The notes under the pieces were generated by a model. It was not told where the DNA came from. It saw only the letters and a list, made by a program, of their open reading frames with translations, and ran no database searches. From positions 1 through 41,245 of IMG/VR virus record IMGVR_UViG_3300011400_000002: a stretch of DNA of 41,245 nucleotides; one strand, 5' to 3'. Of the stretch, positions 24,792 to 31,233 are shown piece by piece. A program made the position numbers and the translations under genes. This DNA comes from a virus. Every line of letters begins with the position of its first letter. The first letter of the stretch is position 1.

Positions 24792-25010
24792 TTAGGTTAT
24801 AGATATAAAGTCTGGATGAGAAAAAGGCCCAACAATCGTAGATTCATTAACTTTACCCTTAGTTATATTCTCTACAGCGTTGACAAACTTCTTACTAGGC
24901 CTTAGCTCTCCCTTTATTACTCTAGTCACGTAATTACGATGAAATGCTGTCATTTGGGCGATGTCGTTAATAGAGGTGTTTGTATAAAATAAGTATTCTT
25001 TTAAGTTCAT
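24792..25010 (-). CDS. Small Cro/cI-type HTH repressor, 72 aa
   Basis: ATG 25010 behind AAAGGAGATAT. The stretch LKEYLFYTNTSINDIAQMTAFHRNYVTRVIKGELRPSKKFVNAV is an HTH_3-like fold: second helix INDIAQMTA, turn, recognition helix RNYVTRVI. It faces the forward early operon across a 237-base gap containing promoters both ways and repeated half-sites, so it is the likely operator-binding switch protein. It lacks a C-terminal oligomerisation or protease domain, making it more Cro-like than cI-like. Confidence 0.75.
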   Translation of the reverse strand: MNLKEYLFYTNTSINDIAQMTAFHRNYVTRVIKGELRPSKKFVNAVENITKGKVNESTIVGPFSHPDFISIT

Positions 25011-25030
25011 GTTATATCTCCTTTGCGAAC

Positions 25031-25067
25031 ACTATAGCACAAAGCACGAAATAAGGCAATCGTGCAA
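25031..25067 (-). promoter_or_regulatory. Repressor promoter with half-site operators
   Basis: Minus strand: -35 TTGCCT (25059-25054), 17-base spacer, -10 TATAGT (25036-25031), serving the HTH gene at 25010. The spacer holds two direct half-sites, GCACAAA (25037-25043) and GCACGAA (25044-25050), and a third, CGTGCAA, lies at 25061-25067. These match the arms of the palindrome at 25105-25120, so the repressor could control its own synthesis. Confidence 0.6.
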
Positions 25068-25104
25068 TTTTGTAGCAAATCTTTATTTTTATTCTTTTTA
25101 TCTA

Positions 25105-25141
25105 TTGTGCACTTGCACAAAATTAGATGCTATGCTATATT
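25105..25141 (+). promoter_or_regulatory. Early promoter with palindromic operator
   Basis: -35 TTGCAC (25113-25118), exactly 17 bases, -10 TATATT (25136-25141), pointing into the forward recombination/replication operon. TTGTGCA-CT-TGCACAA (25105-25120) is a perfect 7-bp inverted repeat covering the -35, so a bound dimer would block polymerase. The same arm sequence recurs in the divergent repressor promoter. Confidence 0.7.
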
Positions 25142-25247
25142 GGTGTTATCAAAGCAAGTGCTCTCTGGTGACTAGCCAACCAAAGCTAGCAGATGAGCTG
25201 GCGAAAGTTAAGTAAAGTAACAATAACGACTAAATTTAGGTGACGAG

Positions 25248-25529
25248 ATGAAGACCTCAAGATTGATTAAAGCTTTAGAGAAAGCAGGTTTAAGAGTGGA
25301 GAACGTGAAGCGTTCATTTTATGATCATTTTACGAGTGATTATAAGGAATCTAGAAACGAATATTTTTGCAAGAATGATAAAAACAAAGTTCATTGGTAC
25401 GACCAGGACGGTAGCGCAATTTGTGTCCAGATAATGGGTATAAAGCAAAATAACGATTCTCAATCAGATTATTTTCCTGGTTATTTTTGCAAAAGTATAA
25501 AGCAAGTCGTGAATGGGATGGATTACTAA
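25248..25529 (+). CDS. Early protein of unknown function, 93 aa
   Basis: First gene of the forward operon, ATG 25248 with AGGTGA. The leader from the early promoter holds a small CTAGC/GCTAG hairpin (25172-25189). The protein has a basic helical start (SRLIKALEKAGLRVENV) and then a mixed polar, aromatic part (VHWYDQDGSAICVQI). It resembles small phage proteins with an N-terminal helix and a beta-hairpin core; no family is claimed. First place in the operon suggests an early host- or switch-related role. Confidence 0.55.
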   Translation: MKTSRLIKALEKAGLRVENVKRSFYDHFTSDYKESRNEYFCKNDKNKVHWYDQDGSAICVQIMGIKQNNDSQSDYFPGYFCKSIKQVVNGMDY

Positions 25530-25549
25530 AAAATATAAGGAGAATCAAG

Positions 25550-25840
25550 ATGAATATACCTCAATGGAATGATGTTTACCCGACTGAATATGATGATGGA
25601 GATAGAGAATATCCCCCTTCATGGAGGGATTTTGAAGAAATGCAAAAGAGCTTATCTACGATCGAAGACTTTTTGAAAGGTGTGTTGGATGAGGTTTTTG
25701 GAGAGCAGGAATTAAATCCAGATAGATTGTCTTGGTATTTAGACGAGATCGCTCATCAAGTTGATGTGAAGATTCCTAACAAACAGATAAGACTAAAAAG
25801 ATTAGAAGCGCTAGCACATTCGGCGAATCTGGGAGAGTGA
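25550..25840 (+). CDS. Early acidic protein of unknown function, 96 aa
   Basis: ATG 25550 preceded by AAGGAGA is chosen over an in-frame ATG at 25487, which would overlap the previous gene with no ribosome site. Acidic N-terminus (NDVYPTEYDDGDREYPP), then amphipathic helices (MQKSLSTIEDFLKGVLDEVF) and a basic tail (NKQIRLKRLEALAH). Unknown family. It is followed by a 9-bp hairpin. Confidence 0.55.
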   Translation: MNIPQWNDVYPTEYDDGDREYPPSWRDFEEMQKSLSTIEDFLKGVLDEVFGEQELNPDRLSWYLDEIAHQVDVKIPNKQIRLKRLEALAHSANLGE

Positions 25841-25845
25841 AAGTC

Positions 25846-25873
25846 GGGCACTGACTATGAGTAATCAGTGCCC
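25846..25873 (+). terminator. Strong hairpin after the first two early genes
   Basis: GGGCACTGA (25846-25854) and TCAGTGCCC (25865-25873) pair perfectly (9 bp) around a 10-base loop, 6 bases after the 96-aa gene's stop. No U-run follows, so it is either a partial (rho-type or antiterminable) terminator or an mRNA-stability element. Right after it, AAGGGAGGA (25881-25889) precedes a 5-codon frame, ATG 25896 to TAA 25913. Confidence 0.45.
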
Positions 25874-26003
25874 TAATATCAAGGGAGGATATCCAATGAT
25901 GACCACACAATAATTTTAGGATAAATTTAAGACAATAAAAACCGTAGACTTGCTGTAAATAGCGATGATAAGCAATATAAAAATTTTTCATATGAGGTTA
26001 AAA

Positions 26004-26723
26004 ATGAGACAATCACGAACTGAACAAATAAATGAACTTTTAAAAGCTCTAGCTTTAGCGCAAAGAGAAATGGACGATGCAGGTAAGGATAGTAAAAATC
26101 CATTCTTCAAATCTACATATGCAGATCTGTCGAGTGTAAGAAAGGCTTGCCGTGAGCCATTTGGTAAAAATGGGCTAAGTATTTCACAGGATATATTCAC
26201 TGTAGATGGTAAATATCACTTAGAAACTATGTTGGGCCATGAGTCTGGACAGTTTAAATGCTCGCTTGTTGAAATTCCATTCAACGAGTCTAAGGGATCG
26301 AATTCATTACAGGCTATGGGTTCTGCAATAACTTACATGCGTAGATTTTGCTGGATGGCAATTATAGGTCTAACACCCAGCGACGGTCAGGATGATGATG
26401 GTAATACAGCGGATAGCTTTCAAGGTGGAAAGCCTAGTGAGCAAAAGATTCCCGTAATTACTGCCATACAAGCTAAAGAATTAGCATTGACTTTAGCTGA
26501 AGTATCACCTGAACATAGAGAACATTTTAATAGATATTTAAGAGAACACAAAATAGCAACGATAGCAAGTATTCCTGCGGCGTGGTATCCAAATATTAAA
26601 AAAGCTTTAGATTCTCAAAGACTTGAATGGAGAGAGACAAATGTAATTGTAGATTCGGCTGGATCATCTGGAACGGTTCAATCTACATCAAATGTGAAAT
26701 TGCCTCAAAAAGATATAGCCTAA
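26004..26723 (+). CDS. erf: ERF-family single-strand annealing protein, 239 aa
   Basis: Promotes annealing of complementary strands in phage recombination and genome circularisation, like P22 Erf. Family marks: INELLKALALAQREM at the start, GKDSKNPFFKSTYADLSSVR, then GKNGLSISQDIF, and GSAITYMRRFCW followed by GLTPSDGQDDDGN (the ERF SAxTYxxRY and acidic DDDG block). ATG 26004 with GAGGT upstream is preferred over ATG 25965. It acts with the downstream exonuclease (26890-27738) and RusA. Confidence 0.9.
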   Translation: MRQSRTEQINELLKALALAQREMDDAGKDSKNPFFKSTYADLSSVRKACREPFGKNGLSISQDIFTVDGKYHLETMLGHESGQFKCSLVEIPFNESKGSNSLQAMGSAITYMRRFCWMAIIGLTPSDGQDDDGNTADSFQGGKPSEQKIPVITAIQAKELALTLAEVSPEHREHFNRYLREHKIATIASIPAAWYPNIKKALDSQRLEWRETNVIVDSAGSSGTVQSTSNVKLPQKDIA

Positions 26724-26740
26724 ATGGGAGAAGGATTTTA

Positions 26741-26917
26741 ATGAAACAAGATGCGAAAATCAATGATGTCTTTTATTTAGAAGAAAACTTTAGTGAGTGG
26801 TCTGAGATGGGCTACTCACTTAGCAATTACCTATTTCAACTGCTAAAATTAGAACGTGAAAAGAATGAATATTTGGAACGGAGGTTATCTTGGAACAAGG
26901 ATCGAGTGAGTGGTTAG
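26741..26917 (+). CDS. Small acidic helical protein, 58 aa
   Basis: ATG 26741 with AGAAGGAT. Acidic then helical (NFSEWSEMGYSLSNYLFQLL, LEREKNEYLERRLSW). It overlaps the start of the exonuclease gene by 28 bases, and its GGAGG codons form the exonuclease ribosome site, so it helps set exonuclease expression. Function unknown. Confidence 0.6.
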   Translation: MKQDAKINDVFYLEENFSEWSEMGYSLSNYLFQLLKLEREKNEYLERRLSWNKDRVSG

Positions 26918-27738
26918 AATACAGAAGAAATAAGATAGGCGCATCAGATTGCCCAGTAATCATGAATGTAAGCCCTTGGAAGACACAATACCAACTCTGG
27001 CTAGAGAAGTGCGGGGCAGTAGAGCCACACGTCAATAATAGCATGCGTAGAGGTTCGCAATTAGAAGCGGAAGCCAGGCAGTCTTTCATCGAATATATAG
27101 GCATAGAAGTTTTTCCATCTGTTGAAGTTCATCGTGATCACAGCTGGATGATTGCAAGCCTCGATGGTAGAGATTTAGAGAAGAAGACTATCGTGGAAAT
27201 CAAATGTCCTGGAAAAGATGACCATAATCTTGCTTTAGAAGGTAAGGTACCGGATAAATACTACCCACAGCTTCAGCATCAAATGGAAGTTTGTAATGTC
27301 GATAGGATGTATTATTACAGCTATGACGGTAAAAATGGCGTGTGTGTCGAAATTGAGCGCAACAATTCATATGTTAAGAAAATGATCGAGGCAGAATTGA
27401 AGTTTTATGATTGCATGGTTTCCTTTTATCCTCCGGAATTAGGTGATGGTGACTTTGTTGAACGGAACGATGAGGAGTGGACTACAGTCGCTCTCCAATG
27501 GCGTGATGTTAGCGAAGAATTGAAAGATCTTAAGATTAAAGAAGATGATCTTAGAAGGAAGCTAATTTGGATGGCGGGGGAAAAGGATACGAAAGGTTCT
27601 GGAGTAACATTGAATCGAATAGTGCGGAAAGGAATGGTAGACTATAAAAAAATAGATCAGCTCCAGGGTCTGAATCTGGAGCCTTTCCGTAAACCTAATA
27701 TAATCTGCTGGACTATAAGACCTGAAGACTATCTATAA
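26890..27738 (+). CDS. YqaJ/lambda-exo-type recombination exonuclease, 282 aa
   Basis: Resects DNA ends to make single strands for the annealing protein. TTG 26890 follows GGAGG within the upstream gene. Motifs of the YqaJ family: QGSSEWLEYRRNKIGASD at the N-terminus, RRGSQLEAEARQSF, then the catalytic IASLDG and TIVEIKCPG (D...ExK of the PD-(D/E)XK fold), and YYPQLQHQMEV. About 280 residues is usual. Together with ERF upstream this is a typical two-component phage recombination pair. The C-terminal helical part (ELKDLKIKEDDLRRKL) is also usual. Confidence 0.9.
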   Translation: MEQGSSEWLEYRRNKIGASDCPVIMNVSPWKTQYQLWLEKCGAVEPHVNNSMRRGSQLEAEARQSFIEYIGIEVFPSVEVHRDHSWMIASLDGRDLEKKTIVEIKCPGKDDHNLALEGKVPDKYYPQLQHQMEVCNVDRMYYYSYDGKNGVCVEIERNNSYVKKMIEAELKFYDCMVSFYPPELGDGDFVERNDEEWTTVALQWRDVSEELKDLKIKEDDLRRKLIWMAGEKDTKGSGVTLNRIVRKGMVDYKKIDQLQGLNLEPFRKPNIICWTIRPEDYL

Positions 27739-27911
27739 ATCACTTGCGTAAAGGTGCGAAAGTGATTATAAGATTTAAGACTTAGGTGTCTGCTTATGGG
27801 GAGCAGACACCCTACTAGACAACAACTGGCCGGATTCGAACCCAACGCCTATCTCTACTTTATGGGATGGGCGTAATTTTTATCAACGTTTAATCTTATA
27901 AAGGAATTCCT
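27739..27911 (+). ncRNA. Candidate structured leader RNA/attenuator before the replication gene
   Basis: The 173-base gap is packed with pairing. AATCACTT/AAGTGATT (27738-27745 with 27760-27767). GGTGTCTGCT/AGCAGACACC, a perfect 10-bp stem (27785-27811). An 11-bp stem with G-U pairs, ACGCCTATCTC/GGGATGGGCGT (27845-27874), followed by AATTTTT, an intrinsic terminator. A perfect 10-bp helix, TTATAAGATT (27766-27775) with AATCTTATAA (27892-27901), encloses the last two and its 3' arm abuts the AAAGGA ribosome site of the next gene. GGATTCGAACC at 27832-27842 is a tRNA T-arm string on the other strand. A cis-acting switch controlling the gene at 27912 is inferred. Confidence 0.5.
27845..27881 (+). 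terminator. Intrinsic terminator in the leader
   Basis: An 11-bp stem ACGCCTATCTC/GGGATGGGCGT with loop TACTTTAT, then AATTTTT. It points with the forward operon and lies just before the replication gene, so read-through or antitermination is needed for downstream genes. This supports an attenuator role. Confidence 0.6.
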
Positions 27912-28736
27912 ATGGCAATTTTCCGATCTGTTCATAATAAAAATTACACTTCAGTAAATAATTTTATATGCAAAGATAATCGCTTGTCTTGGAAAGCCAA
28001 AGGAATTTGGTTATATGCTTTCAGTCGACCAGATGATTGGGTATTTTACACAAGCGATTTAGAAAAACATGCTACTGATGGAAGAGACTCCGTGAGAAGA
28101 GGCCTTAGAGAATTAGAAGAATATGGGTATTTAAGAAGAGTTCAGAAAAGAGATGCGGATGGATCATTTACCTCAATTGAATGGCATTTTTTTGAAACCC
28201 CCCAAGAATTAAAGAATTCTTTACCGGAAACGGATTTCCCGTCGACGGATAAAGCGTCGCCGGATAATCGCCCCCTACTAAGTACTGATTGTTTACTAAG
28301 TACTGAAAGAGACCAACAACAGGCTGCGCCGGCTGCTGCTGTTATTTTTGATTGTCTGAAAGAAATTCAGATTCCTTCATCTGAGAAAGAATGGCTGATG
28401 AAGAATTATTCTGAAGGAGAGATTGAAGAAGCAATTGCTTGGACTGAAACTCAGGATGACATCAAGTCTTTGGCTGCTTCGATTAAGTGGGCATGCAAGA
28501 ATAAACCTAAGAAGCCCAAGAAATCGCTATCTATACACGAAGAACTCTCACTACACTTCAAGAATGGCGAATATTACAATGATGCCGAATGCATATTGAA
28601 TTCCGATGTAATATCTTTTCAAAGAGGAATGAAGCACTTCTGGATAAATTTAGATGAATTTTTCTCATGGAAGAAATTAGAAGAAATCTTTATTGCTTTT
28701 GGGATAAAATTCTGTAGAGAAAAAGGACTTTCGTGA
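27912..28736 (+). CDS. HTH replication/replisome-organiser protein, 274 aa
   Basis: ATG 27912 behind AAAGGA. Residues 1-90 form a winged helix domain: NYTSVNNFICKDNRLSWKAKG, then RPDDWVFYTSDLEKHATDG and GRDSVRRGLRELEEYGYLRR, the HTH_36-like pattern of phage and plasmid initiators. A variable linker (residues 95-140) carries an acidic and Ala/Gln-rich stretch (DQQQAAPAAA). The C-terminal helical part (SEKEWLMKNYSEGEIEEAI) resembles the tail of DnaD-like or replisome-organiser proteins. It probably binds the phage origin and loads host replication machinery, since no phage helicase or polymerase is seen. GTGA overlap with rusA. Confidence 0.75.
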   Translation: MAIFRSVHNKNYTSVNNFICKDNRLSWKAKGIWLYAFSRPDDWVFYTSDLEKHATDGRDSVRRGLRELEEYGYLRRVQKRDADGSFTSIEWHFFETPQELKNSLPETDFPSTDKASPDNRPLLSTDCLLSTERDQQQAAPAAAVIFDCLKEIQIPSSEKEWLMKNYSEGEIEEAIAWTETQDDIKSLAASIKWACKNKPKKPKKSLSIHEELSLHFKNGEYYNDAECILNSDVISFQRGMKHFWINLDEFFSWKKLEEIFIAFGIKFCREKGLS

Positions 28737-29326
28737 AAATAATACTGCCAGGAGATCCAATAGCAAAGCAAAGGCCTCGGTTCTTGCGTACAGGACGCAC
28801 ATACGACGTACAGGATGCGATAAAAATAAGCACCCGCAGGGATATGGCTTACATATACCGAGAACCTCCCATTTCAGGGGCTTTGAGTGTTTCTTTGGAA
28901 TTCTGCTTCGAGCCCCCTAAGCGAATGCGTCATGATCTTAGAAATCTCATGCTATGGAATATCGAGCCTCATAATCGCCGTCCCGATTTTGATAATCTTG
29001 AGAAATTTTATTGCGATGCTGGTAACTGTATTCTATGGTGTGATGATTCTCAAATCGTTAAGTGTCACACAGTTAAAAAATGGTCAAATATATCTTGTAC
29101 AATTATTGAATTCAATGAGATAAACAATTCTCATATGGACAAAAAAATTGAAAAAGTTTTTCGTACTTTCTCTCCGGATGAGTTCGATTCTTTGCTCTCT
29201 GATATGGGCTCTATTGAAACCCTTAATATCGGCACGGATTGTTCGAAAGAATTTTTGGCCGCCGGATTGGTAGACTTTTCTAATAAATGGGCGAAAAAAC
29301 TTTGTAAAATTCTAAACGAGGGTTAA
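28733..29326 (+). CDS. rusA: RusA-family Holliday junction resolvase with C-terminal extension, 197 aa
   Basis: Cuts four-way junctions from recombination or replication. GTG 28733 overlaps the previous stop (GTGA). The PGDPIAKQRPR start, EPHNRRPDFDNLEKFYCDA (D85, D87, K91, D95) and WCDDSQIV (D104-D105) match RusA acidic-site motifs. RusA proteins end near 120-130 residues; here about 65 more follow (IEKVFRTFSPDEFDSLLSD, FSNKWAKKLCKIL), a helical extension of unknown use. Confidence 0.85.
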   Translation: MKIILPGDPIAKQRPRFLRTGRTYDVQDAIKISTRRDMAYIYREPPISGALSVSLEFCFEPPKRMRHDLRNLMLWNIEPHNRRPDFDNLEKFYCDAGNCILWCDDSQIVKCHTVKKWSNISCTIIEFNEINNSHMDKKIEKVFRTFSPDEFDSLLSDMGSIETLNIGTDCSKEFLAAGLVDFSNKWAKKLCKILNEG

Positions 29327-29327
29327 A

Positions 29328-29480
29328 ATGAATCAGTTAATTTTTTTATCATCTCTGTTTTGTCTGTCATTTTTATTGTCATGCTCGTATATGACGTGGC
29401 CAGAAATCGTTGAGGGTCTTCACATATTTGAATCTGTAGAAGAGTGCATTGAAAGTGAGGTTGGAGATGCCATTGCATAA
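29328..29480 (+). CDS. Small lipoprotein, 50 aa
   Basis: ATG 29328 after GAGGG, 1 base past the rusA stop. MNQLIFLSSLFCLSFLLSCSY is a lipoprotein-type signal with lipobox LLSC and cleavage before C19. The mature part is about 32 acidic residues. An exported micro-lipoprotein in the replication operon is unusual; possible uses are superinfection exclusion or envelope remodelling (Rz1-like size, but no partner seen). The lack of Lys/Arg near the start is atypical of export signals, so export is inferred. Confidence 0.6.
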   Translation: MNQLIFLSSLFCLSFLLSCSYMTWPEIVEGLHIFESVEECIESEVGDAIA

Positions 29481-29570
29481 GGGTAGGGTGTAAAATTAAT
29501 TTCAAAAAAATAAAACAAAGAAGACAAAAAGAATTAACTTCTAGGAAAAATTTTGCTTTATCAAAGTGGG

Positions 29571-29687
29571 ATGAAGTCATTAATCATTGTAAATGATGGA
29601 ATTTGTCCACCACATGAACAAATTATTAGCTCTATGAATTTGATGAATGATATAGATTTTCTTTTAATAAAAGAGAGGAATAAATGA
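29571..29687 (+). CDS. Micro-protein, 38 aa
   Basis: ATG 29571 to TGA 29687, overlapping the next start by 4 bases (ATGA), which supports translation. Sequence style: MKSLIIVNDGICPPHEQI then MNLMNDIDFLLIKERNK. No family is recognised. Another open stretch on a different frame (29495-29596, basic, no standard start) overlaps its 5' end. Confidence 0.5.
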   Translation: MKSLIIVNDGICPPHEQIISSMNLMNDIDFLLIKERNK

Positions 29688-29896
29688 CTAATAAATCATG
29701 CGAATATGTGTTGAATGCTAAAGAAATTAGAGAAGAAATATGGAATGCAATGGAAGATCTACATTCACAAGATTATGTTCGTTGCGCTTATAAATTAGGA
29801 TTGTTAACTGGTTGCTTAAATTTTAAAATTATGCTGGAGTCGGACGATGGATCGGGAGATCAGGAAGATCAAGAAAGTTGCGAAGAAGGAAGTTAA
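29684..29896 (+). CDS. Small acidic protein, 70 aa
   Basis: ATG 29684 in the ATGA overlap; GAGAGGA lies upstream. Helical N-terminus (NAKEIREEIWNAMEDLHSQD), a YKLGLLTGCLN turn, then a very acidic tail (SDDGSGDQEDQESCEE). The last 50 bases also encode the start of the next gene in another frame. Function unknown. Confidence 0.55.
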   Translation: MTNKSCEYVLNAKEIREEIWNAMEDLHSQDYVRCAYKLGLLTGCLNFKIMLESDDGSGDQEDQESCEEGS

Positions 29897-29987
29897 AGAT
29901 CTAGGTCAATTGGAGAAAATGGACAAGAAACGTGACAAAAAGTGCGACATCGGCGAAAAAATCATGCAAAAACATAAGAAGAAATAA
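29847..29987 (+). CDS. Lys-rich micro-protein, 46 aa
   Basis: ATG 29847 lies inside the end of the previous gene and the frame runs to TAA 29987, which overlaps the next ATG by one base. The product is strongly basic and helical: MDREIRKIKKVAKKEVKDLG then KMDKKRDKKCDIGEKIMQKHKKK. Small Lys-rich proteins with an EKMDKKRDK core recur in phage genomes. Nucleic acid binding is plausible. Confidence 0.6.
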   Translation: MDREIRKIKKVAKKEVKDLGQLEKMDKKRDKKCDIGEKIMQKHKKK

Positions 29988-30295
29988 TGATCGAATGCAT
30001 TAGATATAAGCCTGTTAATAAAGGCGCATTGCTGGGCTTTGCCGATCTCTATGTTCCACAATTTGATCTTGAAATTTATGGTTGTGGCGTTTTCCAGAAG
30101 GATAGTCACATGTGGATTACCCTACCCAGCAAAGAAACTATCAATGATCAAGGCTTGAAACAATACTTCAGTCATTTAAGATTCCGTGACAAAACTCGAA
30201 TGGATTCTTTCAGCCATGAGGCTTTGAAAGCAATTAGACCTTGGATGGAGGCGCCTAGGAGTCATACCCCTATTATGGAGCCTCCACCATTTTAA
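29987..30295 (+). CDS. SpoVG-like protein, 102 aa
   Basis: ATG 29987. The pattern YKPVNKGALLGFADLYVPQFDLEIYGCGVFQKDS then MWITLPSKE matches the SpoVG-like fold found in bacterial division/transcription regulators and in many phages, where its use is unclear. It is the last gene of the forward operon, and its stop overlaps the convergent minus-strand gene by 4 bases. Confidence 0.65.
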   Translation: MIECIRYKPVNKGALLGFADLYVPQFDLEIYGCGVFQKDSHMWITLPSKETINDQGLKQYFSHLRFRDKTRMDSFSHEALKAIRPWMEAPRSHTPIMEPPPF

Positions 30296-30537
30296 TTATA
30301 ACCATAATCAGGTATAACTACATCTTGTGGAATGTGTGCCATCGTACCAATTAACGATGTGAATATATGAATGCATTCGGATGGGCCTATACCGATCTCC
30401 TGGCACATCATCAAAGTAGCAAGCATAGATGTCTTAGCCGGTGATGGCTTATCGACTAATGCATCCCATAATCTTTCAGATAAGATGTTTGCATTTTGTA
30501 AAATAATATCTTGTGTGTGTGTTTCGTCTTTAAACAT
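30292..30537 (-). CDS. Small protein of unknown function, 81 aa
   Basis: ATG 30537, after TTAACC with no strong ribosome site. Helical (DIILQNANILSERLWDALVD, LATLMMCQEIGIGPSECIHIFT). It has its own candidate promoter just downstream of the terminator that ends the accessory operon. Function unknown. Confidence 0.5.
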   Translation of the reverse strand: MFKDETHTQDIILQNANILSERLWDALVDKPSPAKTSMLATLMMCQEIGIGPSECIHIFTSLIGTMAHIPQDVVIPDYGYN

Positions 30538-30582
30538 TTTTTAACCTAGTGATTTTGTATAAAAATTATGAATTGTCGCTAG

Positions 30583-30611
30583 ATTATTTATGAAATAAGA
30601 ATTTTTGTAAA
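30583..30611 (-). promoter_or_regulatory. Promoter for the 81-aa gene
   Basis: Minus strand: -35 TTTACA (30611-30606), 17-base spacer, -10 AATAAT (30588-30583). Each hexamer is one base off consensus, and the position is right for a gene isolated by the terminator behind it. Confidence 0.5.
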
Positions 30612-30618
30612 TGAAAAA

Positions 30619-30642
30619 TGGGACTATTTTTAAATAGTCCCA
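30619..30642 (-). terminator. Intrinsic terminator of the accessory operon
   Basis: TGGGACTATTT and AAATAGTCCCA form a perfect 11-bp inverted repeat with a 2-base centre. In the minus-strand RNA the stem is followed by AUUUUUC. Two more small hairpins (30650-30678 GAGAC/GTCTC and 30683-30698 GGGCA/TGCCC) lie just upstream, between this and the 89-aa gene. Confidence 0.75.
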
Positions 30643-30708
30643 GTGTTATGAGACAGGTGTACCGCATGTAAGCGTCTCTTATGGGCAAAAACGTGCCCCA
30701 CAAAGGAT

Positions 30709-30978
30709 TTATTCTGTTTCGGGATTGTTGGCATCTAATACAGGAGGTAATGGACATTTCCTACATTTACGAATATCTGGCGATTGCTCAACCCAGTTTT
30801 TAGCTTCTAATTCACATGAGAATAATTTAAATAACCATGGTCTTTTATTATCATATTCCTCTGCTTCCCAATATTGTATTTTTGTATTATTGGCATCCAT
30901 ACACACGCAAGACACTAATTCATTTTTAAATTTACAATCCAAGCAATGTGCACCACATCTATCACATTCACCACTCAT
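30709..30978 (-). CDS. Cys-rich zinc-ribbon protein, 89 aa
   Basis: ATG 30978 with TATGAGTG upstream. MSGECDRCGAHCLDCKFK gives CxxC-x3-CxxC and KCRKCPLPP gives a second CxxC, so one or two small zinc sites. The middle is acidic/aromatic (IQYWEAEEYDNKRPW). No family is recognised. It is the last gene of the accessory operon before the terminator. Confidence 0.55.
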   Translation of the reverse strand: MSGECDRCGAHCLDCKFKNELVSCVCMDANNTKIQYWEAEEYDNKRPWLFKLFSCELEAKNWVEQSPDIRKCRKCPLPPVLDANNPETE

Positions 30979-30996
30979 ATCTCAAACTCCATAACC

Positions 30997-31233
30997 TTAT
31001 TGCGCGTCATCTAATGCAGGGAGTAAAGGTAATGGAATCCAGTGAGTGACTTCACCATAATATTCATCTTTAATCCATTCTTTTTTTGGCCAAAAAAAAG
31101 AAACTCGACCATCTGTCAATGACAATGTATAGTCATGAACTTCACAAAGAATAGGAATGCCATTTATCAAACAAACTATAACGCTATCATCTTTAGAAGG
31201 TAACTGATCTCTAACGCTAATCCATTCATTCAT
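30997..31233 (-). CDS. DUF551-family protein copy A, 78 aa
   Basis: Opens MNEWISVRDQLPSKDDSV and closes YYGEVTHWIPLPLLP, the WISV-x2-xLP...THWxPLP frame of DUF551 proteins, which are common and uncharacterised in phages. The middle (CLINGIPILCEVHDYTLSLT then SFFWPKKEWIKDEYYGEVTHW) is nearly identical to copy B at 36030-36257, and 68 bases of DNA match exactly (31037-31104). The start overlaps the metallophosphoesterase stop by 4 bases. Confidence 0.75.
   Translation of the reverse strand: MNEWISVRDQLPSKDDSVIVCLINGIPILCEVHDYTLSLTDGRVSFFWPKKEWIKDEYYGEVTHWIPLPLLPALDDAQ

Noticed and set aside
27828-27901. Complete tRNA gene on the minus strand
   Set aside because: Only the T-loop string is convincing. 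The T stem has mismatches, and no acceptor, D-arm or anticodon arm can be folded at the right spacing.
29323-29580. 85-codon minus frame opposite the lipoprotein gene
   Set aside because: Overlaps the well-supported forward lipoprotein (ribosome site, lipobox) and has no ribosome site.
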